Shown here piece after piece: positions 23,661-35,700 of a stretch of DNA of 64,000 nucleotides. The stretch is from Brachionus plicatilis. Its lineage: Eukaryota > Rotifera > Eurotatoria > Ploima > Brachionidae. The translations under genes were made by a program, and so were the position numbers. The number at the start of each line of letters is the position of its first letter. The first letter of the stretch is position 1. The notes beneath the pieces were generated by a model. The model made no database searches and had not been told where the DNA came from. It saw only the letters and a program-made list of their open reading frames with translations. The stretch is taken from assembly GCA_010279815.1 (NCBI GenBank), contig QEOQ01000070.1, positions 397,025 to 461,024 of the forward strand, given 5' to 3'.

Positions 23661-26600
23661 ATGAAATTGAGTCAAATATTTTATTTTTTATTCTGTTTTA
23701 AAATTTTCTGTATTTGCGATAATATTCACCAAAAATATGTAAAAGTCAAAAAACACAAACCATTGGAAAATGTATACCATGAAAGTCCTTTGGACAAATT
23801 GAATACGAAAAACAAGTTTATTTGCATGAAAAAGTGTAACGATCTGGTTGACTGCAAAGTTATCATTTTGAAAAATGGAATATGTTTTTTGTTTCCTCAA
23901 ATTGAATTTTCAACTTTTCAAAGTTCGTCTGAAAAAATGGTCATTTTTGCTAAAAAAACTGATGATGAAATATTGAAACTTGACATAGGAAATTTGAAAA
24001 ACATATCTGAAACAAACTGTGGTAATTTTGTATTTTTAATTTTTTTTATTATTTTTTATAACCTTACTATTTAGTTCCTTAAACTTAAATATTTCTTTTA
24101 ACTTTTAAATCAGAGTGACCTTTATTACTCTGAATTGCTCCATACGGATGAATTATGATTTTTTATTTAAATTAAAATAACATTAATTAAAGACATCCTT
24201 TATTTTTTTTACCAAGTTTTATTTTTCTAACTTAAAAAAAACCTAGGCGGATAATAAGATTTGTATTAACAAAAAAAATATTAATCTGAAATAAAATTTT
24301 TTTTAATTTTGCTAAAATAGACAAAATTTTTATTTTTTTTAAGTTTTTTAGTTACTTTTGACAAATCATTACATTTTATTTAGAGTTCATGATGTACCTT
24401 TGGCTAGACTATGGTAAAAGTCGAAAGCATTTAATTTTTTGTCATTCCACATAATTTTTTTAATTTTAAAAAAAAATTTAAATTATATATTATTAAGAGA
24501 AAATTGTCTTTTATATTAAGAGAATATTAGTTAATGATCTAAGGATTCAATGAAAAAAATTGAAAAAAATTTATAAATTTTTGTACAGTGGTGATTTCAT
24601 AACAGTATTTTACGAAAAATTACGTAAAATACCGTAAATTAACCAAATTTTACAAACTGTCTTAAATTTTCGATTTTTGGAAAAAAAAGACATTTTTTCA
24701 AAAAATTTTGAATTATGAATTGGCCGTTTTTAATTTTACCAAAATTATCTCAAAATCCTGAAAATTTACGTAATTTTTCGTAAAATACTTTTTTTTCACT
24801 TTTCGGATTTTACGTTAATTTACGTAAAATGTGGTAAAATTTGGTTAATTTACGGTATTTTACGTAATTTTTCGTAAAATACTGCTATGAAATCACCACT
24901 GTATAAGATTATTAAGATAAAATTAACAATCAATTTTTTATTCAAGATGTTTTTAATTTTTCAAAAAAATATTTGGAAGAATGTTCAAATGAATGTTTTA
25001 ATGAATGTAATCCAGAACTAAGATGTATTAGTGGATTTTGTGGCTGTAATCAAACGAGTTTTTTTAACGAAACTAGCAGTTCATGTGGTAAATTTTTTGA
25101 GGCATATTGAATGATTAAATTTTCTTTATCATGCTCAAAAATTATTCTGAAAAAGATATTTTATTAAAAAGCATTCTTAATTAAAAAAATTATATGCAGA
25201 CTCTGCATATAATTTTTTCAAAATTATTTCACTTTTTTCCAAAGCTTGAAAATCGTTTTTTTCTTAATAAAATTATTTGTTAAGTTTGAAAAAATTAAAC
25301 CGTGAAATTTCAAATATTCTTATTGTGTAGTTTATTAAATTGGAAAATTTATTTAACTCAAAAATTTCGATCACGGAAAATCGATTTATAAAAAAAGAAA
25401 ATCATAAAAAAAAAAATAAAAATTTTGAACTTGAGAGTAGTTAAATTGAATTAAAAATTGAAAAAAGTTTAAAATTAGTTTTTTATAATAAAATTGACCA
25501 TATTCAAAGCAGACGGTTCCATCCGATTTCTTTGGTCATTTTAAACCTGGATTTCAGAGGGTACTGAGGTTGCTGTTACACAATTGAATTCTTTTCTGAA
25601 AAATTTTGGTTCAATAGCTCATAATTTTTGAACTCGAATTCAAAAATCTATTAATGAATAAATGCTTTGATACCTCACTTGGAGAACCATTGTATATAGT
25701 TATTTCTTTTAAATCCTGCATTTTTCTAAGCCTCTATGCAACCATACCTAAGATCTTGTTTCAATTTCTTTTCGCTTTTTTTGGCTAAAAGACGTTGGGG
25801 TTTTGGTAATAGTAGAATTTGTTCTATCGGTAAGCATTTTTAATAATTTTTCTATTTATTAACAAAAAAATAAAAAATTGCTTAAAAGAAGTGTAATTTG
25901 ATATTTTTGTAAATATCTTATTATTTGTATAATTCAAAATTTAAAAATTAGACATTTGAAATTTTTTGACTTGAAATTATTTTTCAAGTCTCCTTTTGTA
26001 GAAAAATTGCTTGAAACTTTTACTTCAAGATATTAAATTTTAATCTTGAAGTTTGAATTTAAATCTGAGAAAATAAAAAGATTGAAATATTGCCGAAAAT
26101 TCAATGTTTCAAAATTTAGCGTGTTTAACAACCCTAATGCAGAGACATATTTTCATGTGTAGCAAACCATGATAAAACCAAGCAAAGTATTGTGCAAAAT
26201 TCTTTATGTATATAAAATTAAGTTTTACATTGAATGTTTTCTTCGAAAATATACTTTAATATACAATAAAATTCAAAATTTACTTAAAAATCTTCTTTTT
26301 GAGCGTGATGATTTTAATTTAATTATAAAATTAAATTTTTCTTTATTATTCGATTTTAATATTTTTTGTTAAAGTTAATTTTAATTATTAAATTAAGAGA
26401 CAAAACGTGAATTAAATGGTTACTGTGAAAAGAGCGCACATTGTAATGAGATCAACTTTTTGGAATGTTCATTAAATAAGAGATGTATGTGTCTAACAGA
26501 TTACATGAAAATTGATGGAAAATGTGGTAATTATTTTCAAAAATTTAGCGAAAATTATTTATTTTTTTTATTATCAAAAAGAAGTTAACGAATGTGATGA

Positions 26601-27063
26601 AAATAAACAGTGTAGGCAAGATTTGGATCTCGAATGTCACCAATCTAGGTGCATTTGTTCAGGAGATAGAATTTTTGGAAATGAAAAATGTGGTAAATGA
26701 TTTTCAAATATTTTTTATTCGATTTTATCATTACTTTAAGTTGATGCTGTTGATTTTATTATCAAAGCTAAATTTATGAAAGATTTGAATGTGAAAATTG
26801 ACTTGATTACTAACATGAGTCCGAGGCGTATTGTTGAATTTGAATTTACAGTAAATAAAATGAATGAAAGATTAGTTTACAAAATACCACTTGACCTTGG
26901 TTCAGTTACCATCAATGTTTTGATCAATAATCAACTAGCAGATATCAATGAAAATTTTGACACCAATGATGGCAAAGAGTTTTGCTTCGATCTATCTAAA
27001 AAAGTTCCGCCAATAAAAGATTCTGATGTGGAATTAAAAAAATGTTTATCTTTAGATCTTTGA
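23661..27063 (+). CDS. Secreted PAN/apple-like protein with three EB modules (paralogue)
   Basis: Five exons: 23661-24021, 24947-25087, 26398-26526, 26585-26692 and 26741-27063. All introns are phase 1 and the total is 1062 nt (353 residues). Exon 1 (signal peptide and PAN-like segment) and EB exons 2 and 3 are nearly identical to the gene at 11781. The last EB module (CDENKQC...CHQSRCICSG) and the C-terminal domain (IPLDLGSVTINVLINN) align but differ at most positions. It has one EB module fewer. Introns 1 and 2 carry insertions absent from the paralogue (24586-24901 and about 25205-26137). The sharp change in similarity after exon 3 suggests conversion or a chimeric duplication. Confidence 0.75.
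24586..24901. mobile_element. MITE with TA target, empty site known
   Basis: The terminal repeats CAGTGGTGATTTCATAACAG and their complement are flanked by TA. The paralogous intron of the 11781 gene (near 12705, TTTTTGTATAAAATTATT) lacks the element and has a single TA, so the insertion happened after the duplication. The interior is built from TTTTACG/CGTAAAA words. A second copy is at 44552-44878. Confidence 0.85.
25205..26137. mobile_element. Insertion in intron 2, related to 4427-5185
   Basis: Absent at the matching place in the 11781 gene (near 13003). TGCAGA occurs at both edges. The interior shares blocks with 4427-5185, and it ends in the same TTTAACAACCC. The left terminus is rearranged around a small palindrome, ATATGCAGACTCTGCATAT. 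Confidence 0.6.
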
Positions 27064-27069
27064 TCTTGA

Positions 27070-27860
27070 TAATCAATCTGATTAGGAAATTATACAGCAT
27101 TTTTAATTTTTATGAATCGCTTCAAATATTTTACATTGAATTAAAACTTCATTTTAAATTTTTTAATTAGTGGTAATTTTTCTTTTTTTTCAAAATGCTT
27201 AGATAAAAATAAAATTTTATTTTTTTTTAAAATTATTTAAATTTCTGCATATCTCCTTCGTTCAATTTTGTTCAATTTTGTTCAATATTGAGCAGACATG
27301 TGCGAAAGTCAGAAAAAAGTCATTTGAAGACTTTGACTTGAACTAAGTGGCCATCATCTGGAACGGCCAAAAAAATCATGTAAACGCGATTATGACTGCA
27401 TGGAACGGTAAAAATTAAAGTATCAATTTTCAGTTAAAAATTCTATGAGCGAGTTAATTGCTCAAAAATCGAAAAAAATATGTTGCAAAAAATTTAGAAA
27501 TATTCTTTTTTTAGAGAATAATATCTTTTATTTTTTCAAAAAAGTAATAATGAATAAAATAGACGGTATTTTTATTTAATTTTATTTATTTGATATATCA
27601 ATCAAACAATACATAAAGTGAAAATTAATTGAGAAAAAGCTTTTGACGAATAAAAAAAATTATCAATAGAATAAAAAAAAATTCTTTGAAGTATAAACAA
27701 AATTTTATTTATTTTAGTATAAAAAACAAATTATTATAGATTACTATAAAAAGTCAACAAAATTTGAACTAAAAAATAAAAAAATGTTTCTTAGAATACT
27801 TTCATGCATTCAAGAATACAAATTAATAACAAGAGTATAAAAAAATCAATCAAATTCTAA
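27070..27860. other. Intergenic stretch, no gene recognised
   Basis: AT-rich 3' flank of the PAN/EB gene. About 27310-27350 carries GACTTTGACTTGAA words like those in the hAT-like MITEs. No coding frame. Confidence 0.35.
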
Positions 27861-27861
27861 A

Positions 27862-28060
27862 GCAGTTCTTACTTTAGGTGGACGACCTGGTTTCTTTTTT
27901 GCTGGTTTATTTAAATTAATTACCTCATCCTCAACTTTCCTTTTTCTATGACGTCAACGACCTCTTTTTCCTTTAGGCTCATTTTCAGCACTAATTTCTA
28001 GTTGGCATTCGTTACATTTAAGAGTCTGTGAACCGTCAGTTTTTGATGTGTTTTGATGTG
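27862..28060 (-). pseudogene. AT-hook tail of a transposase-like gene, interrupted
   Basis: Minus-strand frame with a CNECQLEISAENEPKGKRGR segment, an in-frame TGA, then RHRKRKVEDE and an AT-hook, KKKPGRPPKVRTALEFD, and a stop. The Cys pair and basic GRP core resemble the tails at 33970-34200 and 5352-5394. The stop and the lack of upstream domains mark it as a remnant. Confidence 0.5.
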
Positions 28061-28064
28061 AATC

Positions 28065-29500
28065 GTTCCTTAGAAATGCTTTCAGTTCATTTTTTTAGTA
28101 AAAACCTTTACTTTACCCCATTCTAACTTTTTTTGGCAGTTTATAATTTTTAAAGTAATTTTAGAAAAAATAATATCTATACTGCAATTTTTTATACTAT
28201 AGTTACAAATGTTATACTTTAAAAAAATAAAAAAAATTATGCTACATTTTATTTTCTTATTCTATAAAGTTTTTCTTACTTCTAGTTTTTATTTTTTATT
28301 CGTCACAAGCCATCGTCCAAATAAATTATAACAAAAAAAGCAAAAAAATAACATTGAAAAAAATGCAAACAATAAATTAAAAAATAATGCTGAAAAAGTT
28401 TAGAAATTTTATTTTTTTTTATTTTAAGTGACTACCTAAAATTAATATTTCCTATTTAAAAAAAATTAAAATAAAATTAGTATGTTAAGCTTGACAAGAG
28501 ATTGAACAGCATTATTAGTCAATAAAAAAAAAAAGAACTTTGAAAAATTTAATAATAGGATGTTTTTTATTATTGAATATTAATTGTATTTTTTTTTGAT
28601 AAGACAAAAAAAATTGAAGAAGATTTAGAAAATTGTGAAAATTCAAATTTTTTTGTTCTAGTTCAACTAGGCAAAAATCTGTTGAATCACGAGGTTGCAT
28701 TCAAGGCCTAATGGTTTTAATAATTAAGTGGATTTTAAAAAGTTTTAAAATTAAATTGCTTTAATTAATTTTTACCAAAATATAAAATGCTAAAATAAAA
28801 ACAAATTAAATTAAAAAAAAAACTCGTGCAATATGGTGACATGACCAGACTATAAGTATAACTTGTTACTTAAATAGAAAAGAGATTCAGTCGTTATTTC
28901 TAAACTTATTTTAAATAAATTGTTTAACTAAATACTAAGCTTATTATTCACACACTCGGCTTGTACTACACTCATTTGTTTCATTTTTTTTATTTTTAGC
29001 AGAAAAGAAAAAATGGTCAAAATTACTATTTCTAATAAATGTATTTAAATTAAACTGATTAATAAAATATCACTTTCAGTTATCACTATGTGTAAAAGAA
29101 ATAGTTTATTTTGAAGAAAATAAAAACAATAAAAAAATAAAAAAAAAGTAGAAAAATTATGAGTTAATTTTATTTTAAGCCATAAAAATCCAATCTCGTT
29201 AATTTTATTGCAAAGTTTTTTATTATTTGATCTTTTCTTGATTTTCAAATTACAATAATTTTATTATGCTCCTAAATTTGCATTCCAACAGGCTTCAAAT
29301 ATATTTTTAAAAACTTTTTGAATGTAAAATTAACCATTTTTTATGCTTCTTTTTGAACAAAGACATTAATTGTGAAAATAAAATTTTCGAAATTTCATTT
29401 AAATTTTGATTTTAAACAAAAAGTGTTAAGGAAACTAATTTTATTGAATAACTGCATGAAATTAAAAAACTGAACAAAAAAAAAACAGCCACTAATACTC
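28065..29500. other. Intergenic stretch with a dispersed motif
   Basis: No gene seen. Near 28950-28985, ACACACTCGGCTTGTACTAC is the complement of a motif at 4303-4323 (GTAGTACAGGCCGAGTGTG), and the similarity continues for about 20 bp, so both are probably ends of one small repeat family. Confidence 0.4.
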
Positions 29501-29768
29501 AAATTACTTTCGTACAGGTAAATGCCATTAACAATTCAAATTTTGTTATTCATTCTAATTTTATTTGATACCCAAAATAAAGAAAGAAAAAAGCGAAAAT
29601 TTAACACTCATCGAGCTTATCTGGCCACTCGAAATCTTCCACTTAGCCTTTTGTGTTTCCATGATAACTGGCACAAACATTTTCTTAAACTTTTTCTTTC
29701 GTAAAAAATTTTTTTTCTGTTAACTTTTTTATTATTTTAGCAGCTCCAAAGTCGCTAGGTAACACATA

Positions 29769-32700
29769 ATGAAATCATCATCAAGAGACTTAAATCAAAG
29801 CTCAAGCATCAATAGAAAATCAACAGTTAATAACTTAAATAGCCTTAACTCAAATCAGCTGAATAACAGCATAAACCTGGGCACGAACGCGTCCGCTCTT
29901 TTCGACCACAAAACATTCGTGAAAGTGTTCTACGCCGACAACCGAGTTATTCTCCTAAACTCGCTATGCTCATGTTTACACATGCTTAACTACCTTAAAG
30001 AACAATTGAGTCTCAGCAAAGATGAACTCATTGACTTGATAGATTTTGACGGAAATTTAAAAGAAATACCTAATTTAAATAACAAGGACTATGCCATTCA
30101 ATTTCTTGCACCTACGGTCAGTTATGCCGTACTCAAAGTTGATCTTGACACTAATACCAACGAGAAACGATATACGCCTATTTTAAACGAAAACAAACTA
30201 ACACCTAGCATGACAAGTAGGACTTTTTAATTTACTTTTTTTATTGTTTTTTTATCTTTTCAAAATTAAAATTTATTTATTTATTTGTTTATCTGTACCG
30301 AGCTAATGCTCCTTCAGAATATTAAAAAAAAAAAAAAATTAAATAAAATACAGTTGGTATCAAAAAAAATTAAAATTTCAATTTGTTAGGCCAACAGACC
30401 TCTATTCAAAAATATTAGATAACATTGGTGATTCTTTTCTAATTGTGCAAAAATGGTTCTGCAAAAAGTACAATATTGTACAAATTTGTACAAAAGAATT
30501 CCAAGCTCTGCAAAAACTCTGCAATTTATTGAATCAATGATTTTTTGATGGTGTGCATTTTACAGAAAATTGCAGAGTTTTTGCAGGGCTTAGAATTCTT
30601 TTGTACAAATTTGTACAATATTGTACTTTTTGCAGAACCATTTTTGCACAATCAGAAAAAAAATTATAAAGCTTTTACTTTTTGTACTGTAATTTTTGTA
30701 CTAAAATTTCACATTGCCTTAGAATATACTAAAAGAGCGGCGTAAAATTTGGCAAAAATTTAATGAAAAAATGGTTTCAACAATCTAATAATAATTTACT
30801 TGTTTTTTAAAATTTTTTAGGCAAGTCAAAGTCCTGACTTGCACTTGACTTGTGACTTTTAGACAACTCTGATAATAAAGCATCGAAACAATTTTTATCT
30901 TTTTCAATTGCTCGTAATCGGTTCCGGTAATACAGAGCTCGTTATACCGAGGTTCGACTGTATACGGAAAGTTTAATTGACATCCAAGAAAATTTCGAAC
31001 CTGTGAAAACCAAAAAAAAAAAGAGAGTAAGGCCTGCAGGTTCAAAAAAAAACAAAAGAATTTAAATTAAGTTGCCTATGGCTCTAAAGAATAACTCATT
31101 TTTAAGTAAAATATTTATTTTTTATTAAACATAATTGTTTAAAATATTTCAAAAACTAAATTTTCTTTCTTTTTCAGACAACTAATTCTGATACTAATAA
31201 TTAATTAATATATTTGGTACCTTGAAAAATAAGAATTTTTAAAAATTAAAAAAATTAAAATATCAAGTTGTTACAAGGTTTACTAAAAAAAATACATCTA
31301 GAACACCATTAACTTTAAATCACTCCTGTAGTCTAATTTATTTCAAGAAAATTTACAGTTCCGCTACGATTTTTGGTAATTTTACGTTAATTGATGTAAA
31401 CTATCGTTAAATTACGTTAAATTTTAATTTAAAAATAAATTTTAGGTATTGTTTAATATTCTGTTATATTCTGTAATAAAAATGGCAATTTATAATCCAA
31501 AATGCATACAAATAAAAATTTATAAAAGTTTCCAAGATTTTTAAAATTTAGATCCCATCCAACTAAAATTTAATTTAAAATCGGAATTTAAAAAAAAAAC
31601 TTGATCTGTTATATTATATAATATACCCAGTTTACATTGTTTTTCATTAAATAAAATCCCCAGAGTAACACATTTTAATGAAAAACAATGTAAACTGGGT
31701 ATATTTTTTAAGAGCTAATAATAAAGTGTTATTTATTTTGATTAAAAGTAAAAAAAAATATTAAATAGTCATTTAATTGTATTTAAAAGTATTAGTTGTC
31801 ATTTAAGAACATTAGTTATCTCAAAATATAAATAAATGTCATTTAATTAATCGAACAAGTCAGCTTAAGTCGGAAAAAAATATCATCAATAAATATATTT
31901 CATTAGTTAAAAAAAAAACTAAGAAATAAATTATACAGATAATTTTCAAAAATAAAGAAAATTTGTTCATTTTTCTTTATTAATTATTGTGACTGCTTTT
32001 TTAGTAAGCTTAATATTCTTATATTTCCGAAATTACCCTAGTAAGATCAAAACAGTTAATATTAACGTATTGTATCAAAATCTGCCAAAACCGTCTCCCA
32101 AGGGACCCCTTACTAATTATCTTTGACAAATTTTTGGGCAATGAGATATCACGCTAGAATGGCAGCTGAGGATCAAAAACTTAATGTTAAGGTATCGAGA
32201 GGATAAAAAATTCATCTTTAGAAAAGTTAAGATTAATGGCGCAGCGAACTCTATTTCAAAATTTTAGTCATTTTTCCAGCAATTTTTGGACTATAAGTCA
32301 CAAAAATTGATTAAAAACTTGATTTAATCATTTTGTTATTGATTTTTAAAATAAAGTATTAAACATATATATTTTCTTGATAAAAATAAGAGGTCGAAAT
32401 AAAATAAAATAACTAAAAAAATTTAAAAACAGTATCAAAACGCCCGAACAGGCTATAAATTAAACTCTAAAATAAAAATTTTTTTTGTAAACTTAAAGTT
32501 CACGAAATTCAAAACTTTAGTGCTATCTGAATTTCACATTTTTGACTCAAAATTCGTAATCTACGCCCTCAAAAACCCCAAAAAAAATTTTTTTTGAGGG
32601 AGGCAAAAAAAAAATTTTCTACACCCAGGGTTCCAAAAATAGCAAACCTTTTAAAAAGTTGTTGTTCTTTAAGACTCAAAATCTCAAAGATAAAACTTAA

Positions 32701-35700
32701 AAATATTAAAAAAGTATATATATTCTGAAAGAGTATAAAATTCTCTACAAGCTAATGTAATTTAGAAAAAAAAAAAAAGGTTTTGGCGGTTTTTGTTGGC
32801 TAAAAAAAGGAAAAAAATGTGTTTTTTATGGTTTAAATCGTATCTCCTCCGAGGGATCAATTATGACCCGATTTATTTTTTTTTTTTTTAAATCTAGACA
32901 AAATTCTGAACAAATCTATGGTTTTAATTTTTTATTTTTTCGCTTTATTTCTCTTTAAAAATCTCTTTAAATCATGTGATTTTTAACAAATTTGTCAAAT
33001 TTGTATTCTTTTAATAGAATTTTTAGATTAAACTAAAGAATTCGATATTTTTAGGTAAATTCCACCATATTAACCCGGTTAGCTGGAATTTCACCCGATT
33101 GCCCCGAAAATTTAATTTTTTATAAAGATTGCTCTTTTTATATTGCTCTTTTTATATTCTTTTTATATTCAAACCCGAGAACAAAACCCGAAAATTTCGC
33201 ATAATAGGTGAACTATGGTTCACTTAATTTACTATACCCAGTTTTTCAATTATTGAATATGAATTTAGATATCTAAATGAATTATTTGTCTTTTTTTTTT
33301 TAATTTTTTTTTCATATATTTTTATTCTGAAGGAGCATTAGCTCGGTTCAGATAAAAAAAAAAAATTAACTGTTTAAAAGTTGAAAAAAGAATTTTCAAT
33401 ATTTTTTTCAAATTTCCAAATAAAAACCCAACTCATTCAAGATTCATTTAAGAGTTTAATTTCAATTATGAAGATTTGAAATTAAAAATGCAGGGAATAA
33501 TTTTTCAAAAAATAAAATTTACTTTATTTAGATGTTTTAGCTCAAAATAAGTTAGCAGTATAATTAGATTTGTTTGGATCAAACTTTTTTATGGTAAAAA
33601 TCGGCCAAATCAAATTTCAAATTTGACAAAATCTCACTAATTGCCCCTGGATTTTTTTGAAGTCATTTTTCAGTCTCAAAAAGATAAGCCAATATCAAAC
33701 AAATATAGCTATTTATTCTACGGACCCTCTATTATATAAGTATTTAAAAAAATTTAAGACATATAATGTTAATGAGGAAAAAAAAGGCATATAATTATAT
33801 AACGAGTCAAATATATTTATTAAAAAAACTAAAATACTGAACTTAGGAAAAATTTTATTTTATTTAATCTATATTATAAAAAATAAAACAAAAATAATAG
33901 AATTAGTTTGTTTTTATTTTTTTCAGGTACAAAAAAAATTATTCTATTACATAAATACAAAAATATTTTTTATTGAGAATTTTTTTTTGAACCCACTGGT
34001 CGGCCACGCTTATTTGTTTCATGTCTGGGTTTTTTTTGTGGTGGAGCTTCGTCATTAATACTTGAATCTAAATCAGACCCCTCGCAACTACTAATGCCTA
34101 AGTCAGATATTTTTTGAGTTTCGTTAGGTTGCCTCGACAAAGCATTTGCTGTAATTTTTGGACGACCTGGACGGCGTTTTCGTTCTAGCGGTAAATTCAT
34201 TGCGATTTCCTTGAAGTTACATAATTCTAAATAAGAAAAACATTTATTTAAAATAAAAAAAAAATTTAAATTGATTAAAACTTACTTAAAAGTGAACTGA
34301 CAGCTATTTTATGATTGCATTTGTAGTTTTTGAACCAGTTACTACAATTGCATGTACTTAATTCCCATTGATCTCTGTTTATTTTAACTACATGTATTGA
34401 TTGAAAAGGTAGATAAAATTTGCCTTTTTCTCTGAGTTTTTTGCTCAAATATTGATCGTTGTCATTGCTTACCTCTGATAAATTGTTTGGAATATCTTCG
34501 ATAAAGGACATTTTTGATTAATATGCAAAGCAAATCAAGAAAACATTTTTATAAGCTATATTTGGTTTTTTTTTTTATTATTTTTGTTATTGCAATATAT
34601 TATACGCGGAAAAAAAACACTTACCAAAAGTTGTCACCTGGTTTACACATAAATAATATCCCTATCTTACAATATATTTAATATTTAACAATTTTGTATT
34701 TTTTTTAATTTTGAAATTTAATTTAAACTTTTATATGGTTTATTTTTTAGTTTTTTAATAAAAATTTTCATACAATTGTGAAAAAGTATGAAAAAAGTTT
34801 CTATGTTTTAAATATATTTAAAAATAAATCTGAGTTTCTTTTGCAATCTTATTACATTAAAATTAAATAGATTACATCAAAAATAGAATATTTAGTTTTT
34901 GTTGTCAATAAAAATCTTAATCTTTTTATAAAAATAAGATAAAAAATGCTCTTTAAAAAAGATAAAAATTTTATCTTTTTTACTTATTTCCTAACTTGAT
35001 TATAACAATTTTTAGAAAAAAAATATTAAAATACTCTTACATTTTTATATCTCAGATATTAAAGTTTAAAAAAAAAAAATTCCATCATTTAGTTTGGTAT
35101 TTTAAATGATATCCTTTGAAAACTAAACCTATCAAAGAAGTAAAAGAACATCACCTGTTCTATAGCCATTCACCTAATTTGTTATTTAAAAAAATTAGAG
35201 CCTTATGTTTTTAAATTGATTTTGAATATTTTTATTAAAAGACGAAAAAATACACCATATTATATTCTAGAATAAAAAGTTAAAAAGTGGAAATATTAAT
35301 AATCACCGGCGGTTAATCATCAAAGTTTTTAACTGATCACAATATTTCATAGCCAGCTAAATTTGCTTCTATTTTCATTTATATTTACTTTGAATTTTTA
35401 AAATTTATAAAACATATAAAAAATTTCAAAAAATTAACTTAGCATCAAATATTTAATCATGAAGCTGAAAGGAAGCTCTGGGTATCCATTTTAACCAGCC
35501 AAAGCTCTACCTATACTATTTAAAAATTAAATAAATTTTTAAGTATGTGTTGAATCTAGAAAGTGTGGCGCATGTGATCAACTTTACATCGAAAACTAGT
35601 TACTTAATTTATATTTTTTTCATTTTTAAGACCAAAAAAATATTTTTTAATTTTAGTAAGCGTTCAATCGGCGTTTTTAGTTTAATTTACTTTTTATCTT

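Noticed and set aside
30293..33352. A single 3-kb transposon bounded by the inverted CTGTACCGAGC motif
   Set aside because: The same motif occurs alone at 45555 and 57415, so pairing of these two copies is not needed; kept only as a possibility.
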